64,000 bases of DNA from Hirsutella rhossiliensis (lineage: Eukaryota > Ascomycota > Sordariomycetes > Hypocreales > Ophiocordycipitaceae), in assembly GCF_020360975.1 (NCBI RefSeq), contig NW_025408669.1, positions 2,790,001-2,854,000 of the forward strand, read 5' to 3'. Shown one piece after another: positions 24,129-34,089 of this stretch. Below the pieces are notes generated by a model, which was not told the origin of the DNA, ran no database searches, and worked only from the letters and a program-made list of their open reading frames with translations. Numbering within the stretch: position 1 is the stretch's first letter; each line of letters starts with the position of its first letter. A program made the position numbers and the translations under genes.

Positions 24129-25373
24129 ATGATCAACAAGGCATCCGTGGCCATGCTAGGTGCCCTTGCCGCCCTGCAGGGCGTCTCGGCCCAGATCAAG
24201 CCCGTCGACCAGGCCGTCAAGGACGGCAACCTCGCCAAGCAGGACGTCGAGACGGTCGACGAGATGTGCGGAAGTCTTAACGGGGACAAGTCATCGACCA
24301 AGCCATGCACCATCGAGCAGCACGAGAACGCCATCCTCGTCGCCTCGGCCAAGACCGTGTCCAAGACGGATGCGGGCGCCGCCAGGAACTGGTTTAAGCA
24401 GTGGGAGAATAGCAAGCGTCTCCACGAGGCTCGCAAATGCTGCATCCAGTGCAAGGTGGACGCTTGGGAGAAGGGGCTTCCGGCCAGCCTGACCCCCAAC
24501 TTAGCCAAATGGTGGGTCGACACTTTTTACGACGCTGGGCGATATACCAAAGCCTGGGAGGCGGAAAAGTCCGATTTCACAGCCTTGATGGATGAGTGGC
24601 AGTGGAGGAACAAGGACGCGCAAATGCCGCCTCCTACCAACCAGACTGCGGCGGAGGCCCAATATGAGCCGGCTAAGCAGTGCGATGCTCTAAATGCCGC
24701 TGTGGCGACTCCCGTGAAGCCCGAGATCGCCAACACGACGGTCGAATTCCAAACGATGCCCAAGCTCATCATGACCAGCTCTCGCTCCTCTGACGATAAG
24801 GATCTCAACGCATCGTCCAAATCCGCCGCCGAGATGGCGGATCTCAAATTCTACTGCCAGCCGCTCTACGTCACCGCCACCTTGCATGGTGGCCAGATTA
24901 GCGGTGGCGTCTTTGCCGCCCCGGCCGAGCAAGTTGAAGGATTCACGTCCCGCGTCAAGGTCAACAGTGTTCCACCCCAGGCCATTTACGAAAAGGGCTG
25001 TCAGGTCTGTTCCGGGGCCGCTCCCAAGCGCGTCGCGGTTATCCTTGGGCAGCCTCTGTCTCACGATGAGCGCGAGGCAATGACGAGCCAGATTTCCATC
25101 CGGGTCGGCGTGTCCGGGCCACGTGACCCCAATGTGCTCATGCCCATGCGAGGCGTTTCAGTCACGAGTCAAGACAGCACCAACCAGCCGCAGGTGAAGA
25201 CCGAGACCAACCAAGCCGGCACCAGCCAGCCGAAGGCGAAGGCCGGGGCCACGCAAGTCGGCACCAGCCAGCCGCAGGTGAAGGCCGAGGCCAAGCTAGG
25301 CGGCGTTTCCGGCCAGCCTTCCGTGTCGACGGTCTCTGCGCAGGTCCAAGGCGAGCATCCCTATTGCGAATAG
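24129..25373 (+). CDS. Secreted cysteine-containing protein, unknown function
   Basis: Single exon, 414 residues, ATG at 24129 with CATC-ATG context, an ATATATAT box about 140 bp upstream and a C/T-rich leader. Residues 1-21 are a classical signal peptide with likely cleavage after GVSA. The mature part has ten cysteines (including a KCCIQCK cluster, a KGCQVC pair and one in the final PYCE), an even number compatible with disulfides. Residues about 345-400 hold three imperfect copies of a (N/T)Q.GTSQP..KA unit. No transmembrane segment follows, so the product is probably extracellular. I do not recognise a domain. The position next to a decayed, AT-rich transposon block and away from housekeeping genes is typical of fast-evolving secreted proteins, but an effector role is not shown. 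Confidence 0.75.
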   Translation: MINKASVAMLGALAALQGVSAQIKPVDQAVKDGNLAKQDVETVDEMCGSLNGDKSSTKPCTIEQHENAILVASAKTVSKTDAGAARNWFKQWENSKRLHEARKCCIQCKVDAWEKGLPASLTPNLAKWWVDTFYDAGRYTKAWEAEKSDFTALMDEWQWRNKDAQMPPPTNQTAAEAQYEPAKQCDALNAAVATPVKPEIANTTVEFQTMPKLIMTSSRSSDDKDLNASSKSAAEMADLKFYCQPLYVTATLHGGQISGGVFAAPAEQVEGFTSRVKVNSVPPQAIYEKGCQVCSGAAPKRVAVILGQPLSHDEREAMTSQISIRVGVSGPRDPNVLMPMRGVSVTSQDSTNQPQVKTETNQAGTSQPKAKAGATQVGTSQPQVKAEAKLGGVSGQPSVSTVSAQVQGEHPYCE

Positions 25374-25509
25374 GTTTTGTCGGAGTAAATGTCTTTGGCT
25401 GAGTCCTAGAGGGAGGTGGCTTGATTGATCGAAGAAAGGCTAGGCTACTTGCACCTCCCTAGTTCCCCGAAACGGATGTAGATCTAAGCAAACATTTCCC
25501 TTCTCTATC

Positions 25510-27948
25510 GAATGTTCGAATAATTAACATATCAATAATCCTTATATATATATTGCTCTACTTTATAGCCCGCTTTTACGTAGTTTAGACTTAAAAATAC
25601 CTATAGGTATTTACTTATAGGCTACCTATACCTATCTACGGGCTATTTTAGGGCTACTATAAATACTTAGTAGGTAGGTAAATTTAAAATAGGTACCTAA
25701 AATATATATAGGTATATTCGGGCTACCTATAGATATTACCTATTTAGTTTTATTATATTAATCGTTTATACTTATCTTAATATAAGGTACTTATAAAATA
25801 TATTTAGGTTATATAGCTAAAAGTAGTATTAAATTAAATAATAAGATCCTATAGATATTACTTATTCTTTACCTTAACTATCCTTTTTATATTTAAAGTC
25901 TTATTATTATAGTTAAATATTCTCCTTATATCTAGTTCTCTTTATAAAGGAGGCGACTATTACTTCTATTACTATATAGCCTTTTTACTTTTTCTTATAG
26001 CTTTAAACTTATTCTTCCTAATAAAAGTTACTTTCCTTTATTTCCTTTACTTCCTTTATCTCCTTTACTTCCTTTATCTCCTTTACTTCCTTCCTTTAAC
26101 TTCTTTACTTCCTTTAACTTTCTAATTACTTAGTAAAGTAATATTAATTATATTACTATACTTATCTCTCCTTTATTAGCTTTATATTTATATTTAAAGA
26201 AAGTCTATAAAAATCTTTTATTAAATAATACCTATAAGCTATAAGTAAGTATAAAATCTCTTACTTTAATCTTAATCTTCCTTATATAGTATTATAGCCT
26301 CTTTATTAAAACGAATTCTATTAAAAGAATTCTTATTTTTAAGAGTATAAGATATCTTTAAAGCTACTTTAAGCTTATATAACTAATCTTTATACTTTTT
26401 TATAGGTTAATACTATTATTAATCTTTATATCTTAAAGAAGGATACTATCTTATATATTAAACTAAGACTATAAGATCGATAGCGTAAATCTTACTTTTA
26501 AGTTTAAGAGTTTTAGCTTAGATTACTAGTATATATTAATTTACTAGTAAATACTCTAAGCATACTTAAGTAGTATGCTACTTAGTTATATTACTAGAAA
26601 TTTCTATAAATTATTTCGTAGTTATATTCTAATAGATATTCGGCCTATTAGATCTATTATCCGTTTAACTATTATATTATTATAAAGTATAAGATATTCT
26701 TATAATCTAGATAGACCTTAACTTTATACTTACTTCTAAGAAAGTAATATCGAAATTCCTTAAAAGCTTAAATAATTATAAGGAATTCTTTATCGTAGAT
26801 AGGGTAATTAAGTTCTACGCTATATAGCTTCTTTAAATAAAATATAATCGGTCGTAGTCTTTCTTTATTATCTTTTTATCCGATTTATACTCTTAGAGTA
26901 AAGTCTAATATATTAGTTTTAAGTTCGATTTATCGTTTTAGATTAAAGGTAGTTAAGACTAGTTCTTACTTAATTATAGCCTTAATATATTTAAAAGCTT
27001 TATTTGCTTTATTATCTTATATAAATCCTTTTTCCTTCTTTATTAAGTTATATAGTAGTACTATAATCTTTCTAAAATCTTTAATAAATCGTTAATAGTA
27101 ATTTATAAATCCTAGGAAACTTTATACGTCCTTAACGTTCTTTAGCGTTAGCTATTCTTTAACTAAGTTAATCTTATCTTATTATATTTATATCTCTCTT
27201 AGTAAGGTCGTATATTTAAGGAAGTCTACTTTCTATATATAAAACTTACTTTTCTTTAGTTTAACTAGTAACTTTATATTTTAAAGTACGCGGAGTACCT
27301 TATAAACGTATTCCTTATATTCTTCTAAGGTATCTAAGAAGATTAATATATTATCTAGGTATACTACTATAAAGATATCTAAGTATTTATATAGGATATT
27401 ATTAATTATCTATTAAAAGGTAGCTAGTATATTTATAAGTCTAAATAGTATTACTAGATATTTAAATAGTCTAAATTTCGTTTTAAAGGCTATTATCTAT
27501 TTATATCCCTTTTTTATATATATTAAGTTATAGGCGCCTTTAAGATTAAGGGCTATAAACTACTTTTTACTTATAAGAATATACCCTTATATTCCTATTT
27601 TACTATAATAATTACGGTTTATTAATAAGATATCTTTTAAAGATATATAAAATCTATAAATATACTAAAATAAAGGAATAGTATAACGCTACTTACTTTA
27701 AGGTATCTAAACCCTTAATCTTTTAAAGACTTATATAATAAGTTAAATATAATAAAGAAGATTATAACGAATATATATACCTAAACTATAGAGTTTATAA
27801 ATATAAAAAAGTATAAGTATAGTATAAACGATATAATAGTATACTAAAAGATTATTAGTAATATATATAAAGGCTATAAGCTATATTTAACTAAGGAAGA
27901 ATTAATATAGAAATACTATATAAAAAATAAAAAGATACTCTAATAAAC
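25510..27948 (-). mobile_element. RIP-decayed Ty3/gypsy retrotransposon relic
   Basis: About 2.4 kb of extreme AT-rich sequence crowded with TpA, in sharp contrast to both flanks. The right edge, near 27948, is abrupt. Minus-strand translation shows reverse transcriptase then RNase H of a Ty3/gypsy element, with Gln codons turned into TAG/TAA and Trp codons into stops, the pattern expected from repeat-induced point mutation (CpA to TpA). No integrase or LTR could be recognised, so the copy is truncated or too decayed at the ends. The 26.0-26.1 kb stretch is a pyrimidine-rich CCTTTA-type repeat. Confidence 0.88.
26555..27660 (-). pseudogene. Ty3/gypsy pol relic (reverse transcriptase and RNase H)
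   Basis: Reading 27660 down to 26555 on the minus strand in shifting frames, the order of gypsy Pol landmarks is preserved: LNLKGAYNLI near 27555-27525 (family LDLRGAYNLI); FKYLVILFRLINILATF at about 27470-27420; VVYLDNILI near 27365-27335 (family YLDDILIY active site, one Asp now Asn); SFLGFINYY.RFIKDF near 27120; ELNYPIYDKE-like LNYPIYDKEF near 26810; and an RNase H end matching RKGSENGKADALSRM near 26570. Many stop codons interrupt it. It cannot encode a functional protein. Confidence 0.85.
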
Positions 27949-28367
27949 TATGAGACGGCGGATTTACCACCCGTTTGGACGGTCTCTGCCACCAAAGGTG
28001 GCGGCCAATTTGCCAGGAATCCAGAGCGAGAACGGACAAATGTATCGCCGGGCTCATCCCTCCAAGTATCTCCGATGTACTTGGCATGTCACCCATCATG
28101 CTCAGCCCGCAGAGCCACGTCGGGACGCCTCCGCGGCCCGTTTAAGCTGTGTGCCTTTCCGACACCTCTTTCTAGCCTCAAAAGAAGGAGCCACAAAGCG
28201 CTCAGAACGGTGGCGTCGCATAGGTCATACTTAAGAAGCTCTTACTCCGCCTCAAATTTTGGTAGCATCTTACCTATTACACAACCAAGCATTACTGTGG
28301 AAACTCTTTCCTCTTGCCAGCTCACGGAAAGCCGCATCCCGCTGACTTATACGATCCATTGTCAACC
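27949..28367. other. Upstream region of the DUF3435 gene
   Basis: Normal base composition resumes abruptly at 27949. About 420 bp lead to the first likely ATG of the DUF3435 gene. No other feature seen. Confidence 0.5.
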
Positions 28368-29916
28368 ATGACGCGCCGAGCACGCCATTCCGCCATCTCT
28401 TACGACTCGGACGCGTCTTACTCCCCGAGAACGAATTTGACGATGGTGGTCTCTTTGACAAAGTTGAGCCCTTCACTCGGATACGTATGCGGAGGCAACG
28501 GATGTAGAGGACTTGAACTTCGATGACGCAGACGGATTCGTCGACGCTGACGTTGAAGACCAAGTCCAGCTCTTCGGTGGCAACGTTCATCCACCTGAGT
28601 ACTACCGGGAAGCCGTTGAGAAATTCAACGAGACCGCCTACGAAGCTCAAGACTATAGCGACGGTAGTCTACTGCTCCTCGATGCCTGCGACGCACAATG
28701 GCGCCAGTACGTCACCAACGACATCATGTCCCTTATGACTCCCAGCCTCTAACATGTAATGGTCCTACCCTCAGGTACTGCGAGGTGCTGGGTTGTGACC
28801 CCAAAAATGTTTGGAGTCTGTCTCGAGTCCAGCTCCTGCGGCTTTTGTATAACTTTTTTGACTGGTCCCTCAACCAGAAGGTCGGTAAGGATGGCAGGAA
28901 AAGGCGAGGAACGAGGAAGAGCAGCTCTTTGAGCACATACTGGAAAGTCTTCCGACTCGTCTTCGAGAGAGCCACTGGAGACAAACTCGAGCCGAAACTA
29001 AATCGGCGTATGCACAAGGTACAGCCCGATCCCTCCGAATAATAGGTCACAAGGTAACCCTGCAGGTTCTCCGAGACCTCTCCAAAAAACATGACTTGAG
29101 CGACCAGAGGCGAGCGAATCGATGCATGACGATCGAAGATCTCAAGGAGCAAATCGAAACGACAATTAGCACGACAAAAAAATCGTTCAGGCTTGGGGAA
29201 CTTCGGATCCTTGCTGTTCTCTTTCTCCTTCTTCTTGCACCCGCTGGAGCTCGCCCCACATCCATCCTGCGTCTCCGGTTTGGAGACATCCGGCTCGCAC
29301 TGGTGAAAGACCCAGAAGGTGGACCGCATAATATTTTGATTCGCTTCACCTTAGCCTTCACGAAAACGTACCTCGGTGTCAAAGATGCGTAAGGACGCCA
29401 GAAACGCCGTGCTTCATCTGCTCGTAGGATATGGCGCTGACGCGAATCTAGGAAAACATTTCCTCTTCCAGAGACCTTAGCCGACCCTTCCTTGCTACTC
29501 AATCCTCACATCTTCCTGCTAGGCATTCTTTTCCGCCATCGCGCGTTCCGAGCAACAAGTCTCAATTCACCCGCACAGCTTGCCAATCTTGATATCCACC
29601 CTGAGGAGCGGAGCTACCTCTGCCGCTCAAGGACGATCTAAAAGACACATATATATTCCGACGGGCTATGAAAACCTTTACCGGCTATGAGCTATCCCAG
29701 GACAAGCCTCTTTCTTACCAGATGATTGCACAATGGATCAGAAGGGTTGGCGAAATATTGGGGTTGGAATACCCCACCATCCCCTACAACTTGCGTTATA
29801 ATGCGGCCAATGAGTTCGATCGAAGTGGTTCGTCAAGTCCTCCAATCACGATAGCCTTGTTGCTTACTCCAGCTTCAGCCGATATCAGCGAGTCGCTGCG
29901 AAATCTTGCTCTAGAC
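28368..29916 (+). pseudogene. DUF3435 (tyrosine-recombinase-like) gene, 5' part, interrupted
   Basis: The first ATG is at 28368. Conserved DUF3435 blocks appear in order: VEDQVQLFGGNVHPPEYY, NFFDW.LNQKVGKDGRKR, TYWKVFRLVFERATGDKLEP, GARPTSILRLRFGDI, GGPHNILIRFTLAFTKTYLG, KTFPLPE and PYNLRYNAANEFDRSG. Three introns are still recognisable: 28707-28774, 29019-29065 and 29389-29451. Frameshifts lie near 28430-28480 and near 29612. The arginines at 29252 (ARPTS) and 29794 (NLRY) match the two arginine boxes of tyrosine recombinases. The reading ends at LRNLALD (29916), where Helitron sequence starts; the matching 3' part lies at 50661-51572. DUF3435 includes the Starship captain recombinases, but I see no Starship boundary here. 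Confidence 0.85.
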
Positions 29917-29932
29917 GAGGGGAAGGCTCGCC

Positions 29933-29970
29933 AGCCGCGGCTCGCGCAAAGAGGCCTTTCGGAACGAAAG
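29933..29970 (+). repeat. Left terminal structure of Helitron copy 1
   Basis: Ten-base palindrome AGCCGCGGCT, a linker containing GCGCAAAGAG, then 17-bp terminal repeat GCCTTTCGGAACGAAAG. It differs at two bases from the left repeat of copy 2. Confidence 0.75.
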
Positions 29971-30278
29971 TTGGCGATGGCGACAGGAGAAAGTCGGGGA
30001 GAGGAGAGAGTTGGCGACAGGAGATAGGAGACAGGGGAAGTGAGAGGAAGACAGGAAGAAGAGTGAGATAAGAGATATGAGATGGAGATCCGGCGAGAGA
30101 CGTAGAGCATTATCGTGAGTGAAATCGAGACAGAGCGTCAGAGAGGCAGCCTAGGCCGCTGCAAGGGAGATTTTGCTTGCAAAGGCGCAAAGGGCGTGGA
30201 GAGGCGGCAGGGGTGAAGAGAGTTGTGGGTGGGTAATGCATGTGTGGGCGAGTGGAAGGCTCTGAGGATTTACAGGTG

Positions 30279-31869
30279 CTATAAGTGGTGGATATAAACA
30301 GAATAAGGAGTATATTGGAGAAGTTTTGACTGGATTGTCTTTGTGAAAAGGAGAGCAAGAGGAGAAGGAAATATCCCATTAGGGCCTTTCGCACTTGAGT
30401 TTGAGGATGATGAAACATGTTCCTTGTCATGTTGTGTTGTTTCGTTCGTTGCTTTACAGAATATTCTTGGGCGGATGTCGGGCGCGGTGCGGTCGGGAAG
30501 AGATTGACGCCGGAGGTCTGATAGGGCCAGAGGCGGATGTGGCTGGGTGATTGACTGGCTCGGTGTCCGTCTCTGAGTCTCCGGGGTCTTCGTGGGACAG
30601 AAGGAGGAAGTGTCGGATTTGGCGGGGCCTCGACTATCACAGGCGGCGACTATGGTGGAAATTTCTGGAGAAAGTCGCGGTCTCTTGGTTGGGGTTTGGT
30701 CGGGATCGGGCAATGACCGCTTTGATGTCATCATAAGGGGATCGACTGACCTAGATGCAGGCGGCGTGGGGGAGGCGCCGCTTGGGGCGGCATTGCGTTT
30801 TTTGGTAGAGGTAAACCTGGCCAACGCATCGCTATAGTCCGAGGGGTTGCCGACTGAGCCCTTGGGTGTCGTCGGCAGTAGCTGTGTCGCAGAAGCCTGG
30901 TTGGACATGGCCCTGTCAAGGAAAGTCCATGTATCGGGGACGACGATGAAGATATAGTCTTGCTCGAAGGCCGGGGCATGTGTCATGATCTGGTGATCGA
31001 GTAAGCCGGCGATTTTGCCCGTGCAGGTGAGGAGAGCGTTCGGCTGGAACTGGCTATCGCGCCTCTCGGTCATCTTCTTGCATAGGGAGGTCCAAGGATT
31101 GGCGTGAATGGGAAGATGACGAAAAGTTGAAAGGGATGAAAGCCCTTGAAGGGTGTTTGCCCGGAATCCCAGGACAGATAAAGGTCGAGAGCTGGACAAA
31201 GCCGCAACAGCTCAGCTGGTGTCGTCAAGGGCCGCAGCCGAGTTTCCATGCAGAAGGTCGCGGCCGGAACCGATGACAGGTCCCGTGAAGGAGACAATGG
31301 GTTGTATCGCTGGGAAGGCATCCGCCGAGCCGAGGGTGCGAGGATGACTCTGTGGCCATCGTCAGAGATGGTAGTGGTGACGGAGGTCTGGAGCATACAC
31401 CTACGGCTGGTAGCTGTGGTCGCGGACGATGAGAGCCGGGATGGTGTATTCTGTAATGTTGTCATCCTCCGACTCGAAGCTATCACGTCGCTCGATTTCC
31501 CACGTCAGGGCAAAGGGATGAACACGGCCGACCATAAAGAACCACTGCTCGGTCCATTCCGAGGATTATCTGTTGGTTGTATATGGAAATATTAAGGCTC
31601 AAGAAGATGCAGGTCGATGGATTGTCAGGATCTGACCGGATTGCTGCATACTCTGGAGTCGACAGCCATGAGGGCGTTGGAAGGAAGACCCTCGCTAGGG
31701 TTTCTGCGTTGAGCCCTTTGACACGATGCTCATTCTGGTAGGCGAACCTAGACGGGCAGCCGGGCTGGACAAAGGCCATCATGGACATGTCGGCGCCAGC
31801 ATTTTTCTGGCTGTCAAGAGGTTGCCGCGGGGAGGACGAGGTATCGACGTTGAGCTGGGAGGCCGACAT
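30279..31869 (-). pseudogene. Helitron-borne accessory gene, copy 1 (unknown family)
   Basis: A minus-strand gene divergent from the helicase gene. The ATG at 31869 opens with MSASQLN. The N-terminal block includes MSMMAFVQPGCPSRF, HRVKGLNAETLARVFLPTPSWL and FLSLNISIYNQ. A middle block holds LLRLCPALDLYLSWDSG and GFHPF. A C-terminal block holds QFQPNALLTCTGKIAGLL and IFIVVPDTWTFLDRA, then a Ser/Pro-rich tail with TPTKRPRLSP, a possible nuclear signal. The three blocks lie in different frames, joined by at least one likely intron (GTAGGT after SYQP, same site as copy 2) and probable frameshifts. I do not recognise the family. Close homologues lie in copy 2 and at 32.5-32.8 kb. Confidence 0.6.
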
Positions 31870-32449
31870 CGTGAGAACATGGCAGATGTGGTCACCGTGG
31901 AAGTGTAAAGGAGGGTTAGGCAGAGTAGAGGTAGGCATCCTATAAAGCAGGTTTTCTTGCTGCTCGAAAGAGGGCTCGTGGCTCGGGTCGGGGAGACTTG
32001 AGAGTCAGTGAATGCTACCTAGGTGATAGATCAGAAGCGGGGGTATGCGGGAATGAGCTGGCGAGGTTCTCGAGCAGTCTCGACCATCTGGTTCTGTGGT
32101 CGTGAGTGAAGTAGGGAGCCGGGGGTTGGAAGTTGAGTAGGGGTGATGGCTATGTTGCGAGAAGTTGGAGGTCGGCGAACGGTAAGGTTAGTGTGGGTAA
32201 GACTGCGGAGAAAGAAAGTCCAGTAGTCCCCTTCGGTGTCATCGTTGCATGGAGTAGATAGCAAAGGGGGCAATAACGAATGAGAGTGAAGGAAAGAAAG
32301 AGGTTATGGTAGTATTGCAGGACTCCCTTTTTGACGGTCGTCGGTAGTTGGATGGGCATTGCGTGCGGCTGAGCGAGGCGGGTGCCGACCGTGTCGAGTC
32401 TACTATTGGGACACGGTGAAGTCGGATATATGGGTCGACCTGAGGAGGA

Positions 32450-32790
32450 GGATGCGAGTTGGTCACGAGAACTTTCCAAGAGGGTTTGCAAGTCGAGACT
32501 CCGGTGGCTAGCGACTACAAGAGGACAGGCAGGGGGGTCCTGGCTATCGCTTTAGCATTAAGGCCGTTGATGCGACATTGGTGCTGGCGAGGGAGCAAAT
32601 CTAGAAGGGTAGTCCGGCTGCATGAGGGACGTCATGGACATGTTATCGCCGGCAGCCTTGTGGCTGTTGCTCGACGAGGCGGATTGGCGGGTATTGATGG
32701 TGAACTGATGCGCAAGGTTGGTAGGATGGTGTTGGAAGGGCTGAAGAGTATGGTTTGAAGTGTGCGGCAGGCGGTTGTCGCGGCCATCTC
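32450..32790 (-). pseudogene. Second fragment of the accessory family within copy 1
   Basis: Minus-strand pieces match the N-terminal block of the accessory gene: GDNMSMTSLMQPDYPSRFA, then in another frame CRINGLNAKAIART, corresponding to HRVKGLNAETLARV in the neighbouring gene. A frameshift separates them, and I could not follow the gene further. It implies a local duplication or a second acquisition of this gene. Confidence 0.55.
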
Positions 32791-34089
32791 CATGTGCCGG
32801 AGGTCGGCAGTGGCCAGGATTCGCTGGAGTGCGCAAAGAGAGCACGGCGATGGAAGGGTCGCTTTTGGCAAAGCCGGGTAGCAGGTCGCACGTGGAGACC
32901 AGGCGAGGCCGGGACGGTGGACGCACATAGATAGGCATGGTAACGGGGAATATAGAGGGTAGTATTGCATCGCCTCGGTACCATAGGGAAGCATTTTATA
33001 GGAAGCTATAAGGAAGAAACGCCACGGCCATGAGGGAAGTGATGGTTAGGAGCTTCCCATTCGGGAGAAGTAGCGTCGTCAACAAGCGAGACTGTCCAAG
33101 TGGAGGTGCTCCGAGCCAAAGCTTTATAGCCTGTTGCCAATTTACGGCAGTCGACGTCGAGGAGGCAGCAGCATGGCGGACAGTCCTGCAGTGAAGTTAA
33201 GCGAGGCGGTTGCTCACCCTGAAGCCTGTTCGTTGTCAGTCGGGGATGGAGAAGAGGGTGAGAACGTGAGCGGTCGGGTTCGGGGCTCGGAGATGGTGCG
33301 ACAGGAGCCGGTGTAGATGTGGTGGCAGCTTCTGAGAGGGGCCGCAGAGCACGGGGGGAGAGCCTGGGACGGTTACGAAGATACGAATCACGGGCGAATG
33401 CGGCATCAACGTTCCGGCCGATTCAGCCTAGGAAACCTGTGGTTGAAGACACCGCATGGAGACAGCACGCAGAAGCAATTGCGAGGTCGTTGCCGAGAAG
33501 ACCGCCGCGAGGCGGTTTGCGGTCAAACAGAGCACGGAAGTTCCATAATATGGTTAGCAGCGGAAGTTCCGCGCAACATCAGTCACCGGGTCAGCTTCCG
33601 AGGCCCCTGTTGCCTAGGGAACGTGGAGATATGGGGTAGCGGACTCTGATCGTCCGCCCTCATCGGCACTTTCTGCCTCAGGAGGAGATCCTGAAGATGA
33701 GGAGCAACGTGTTACGGCGGCGGCGGGCGATGTCCCGAGTGTTCATTCGAAGGAGGTACCGAAGCTTCGATCCATCCAGCCTAGGGAACCGGTATTCGAC
33801 AACTTAAGAGAAAACGGGCAATTAGCAGCAGCGATTGCGTCTGGTTTGCCCAAGCGCCGTCGGGGACGGAGTTGGCGGGTAAAGGAGTACCAGGCCGCAG
33901 GGGTGTCTCCAACGCAGCAGGTACGGCGCAGCATCCGGGGCCGTCTCCTGTGGGGGTGGGCGACGCCGCGGCAGAGCCAGCGGACGCTTCGCTGAGCGGG
34001 CGGAGGCTGCAGCAAAGGGAGGTGGGCGGCTCATCGCGGGTGGCGGCTGGGGAGCCCGTGCAGTTTGATCGGCAGCAAGAACGAGGAGA

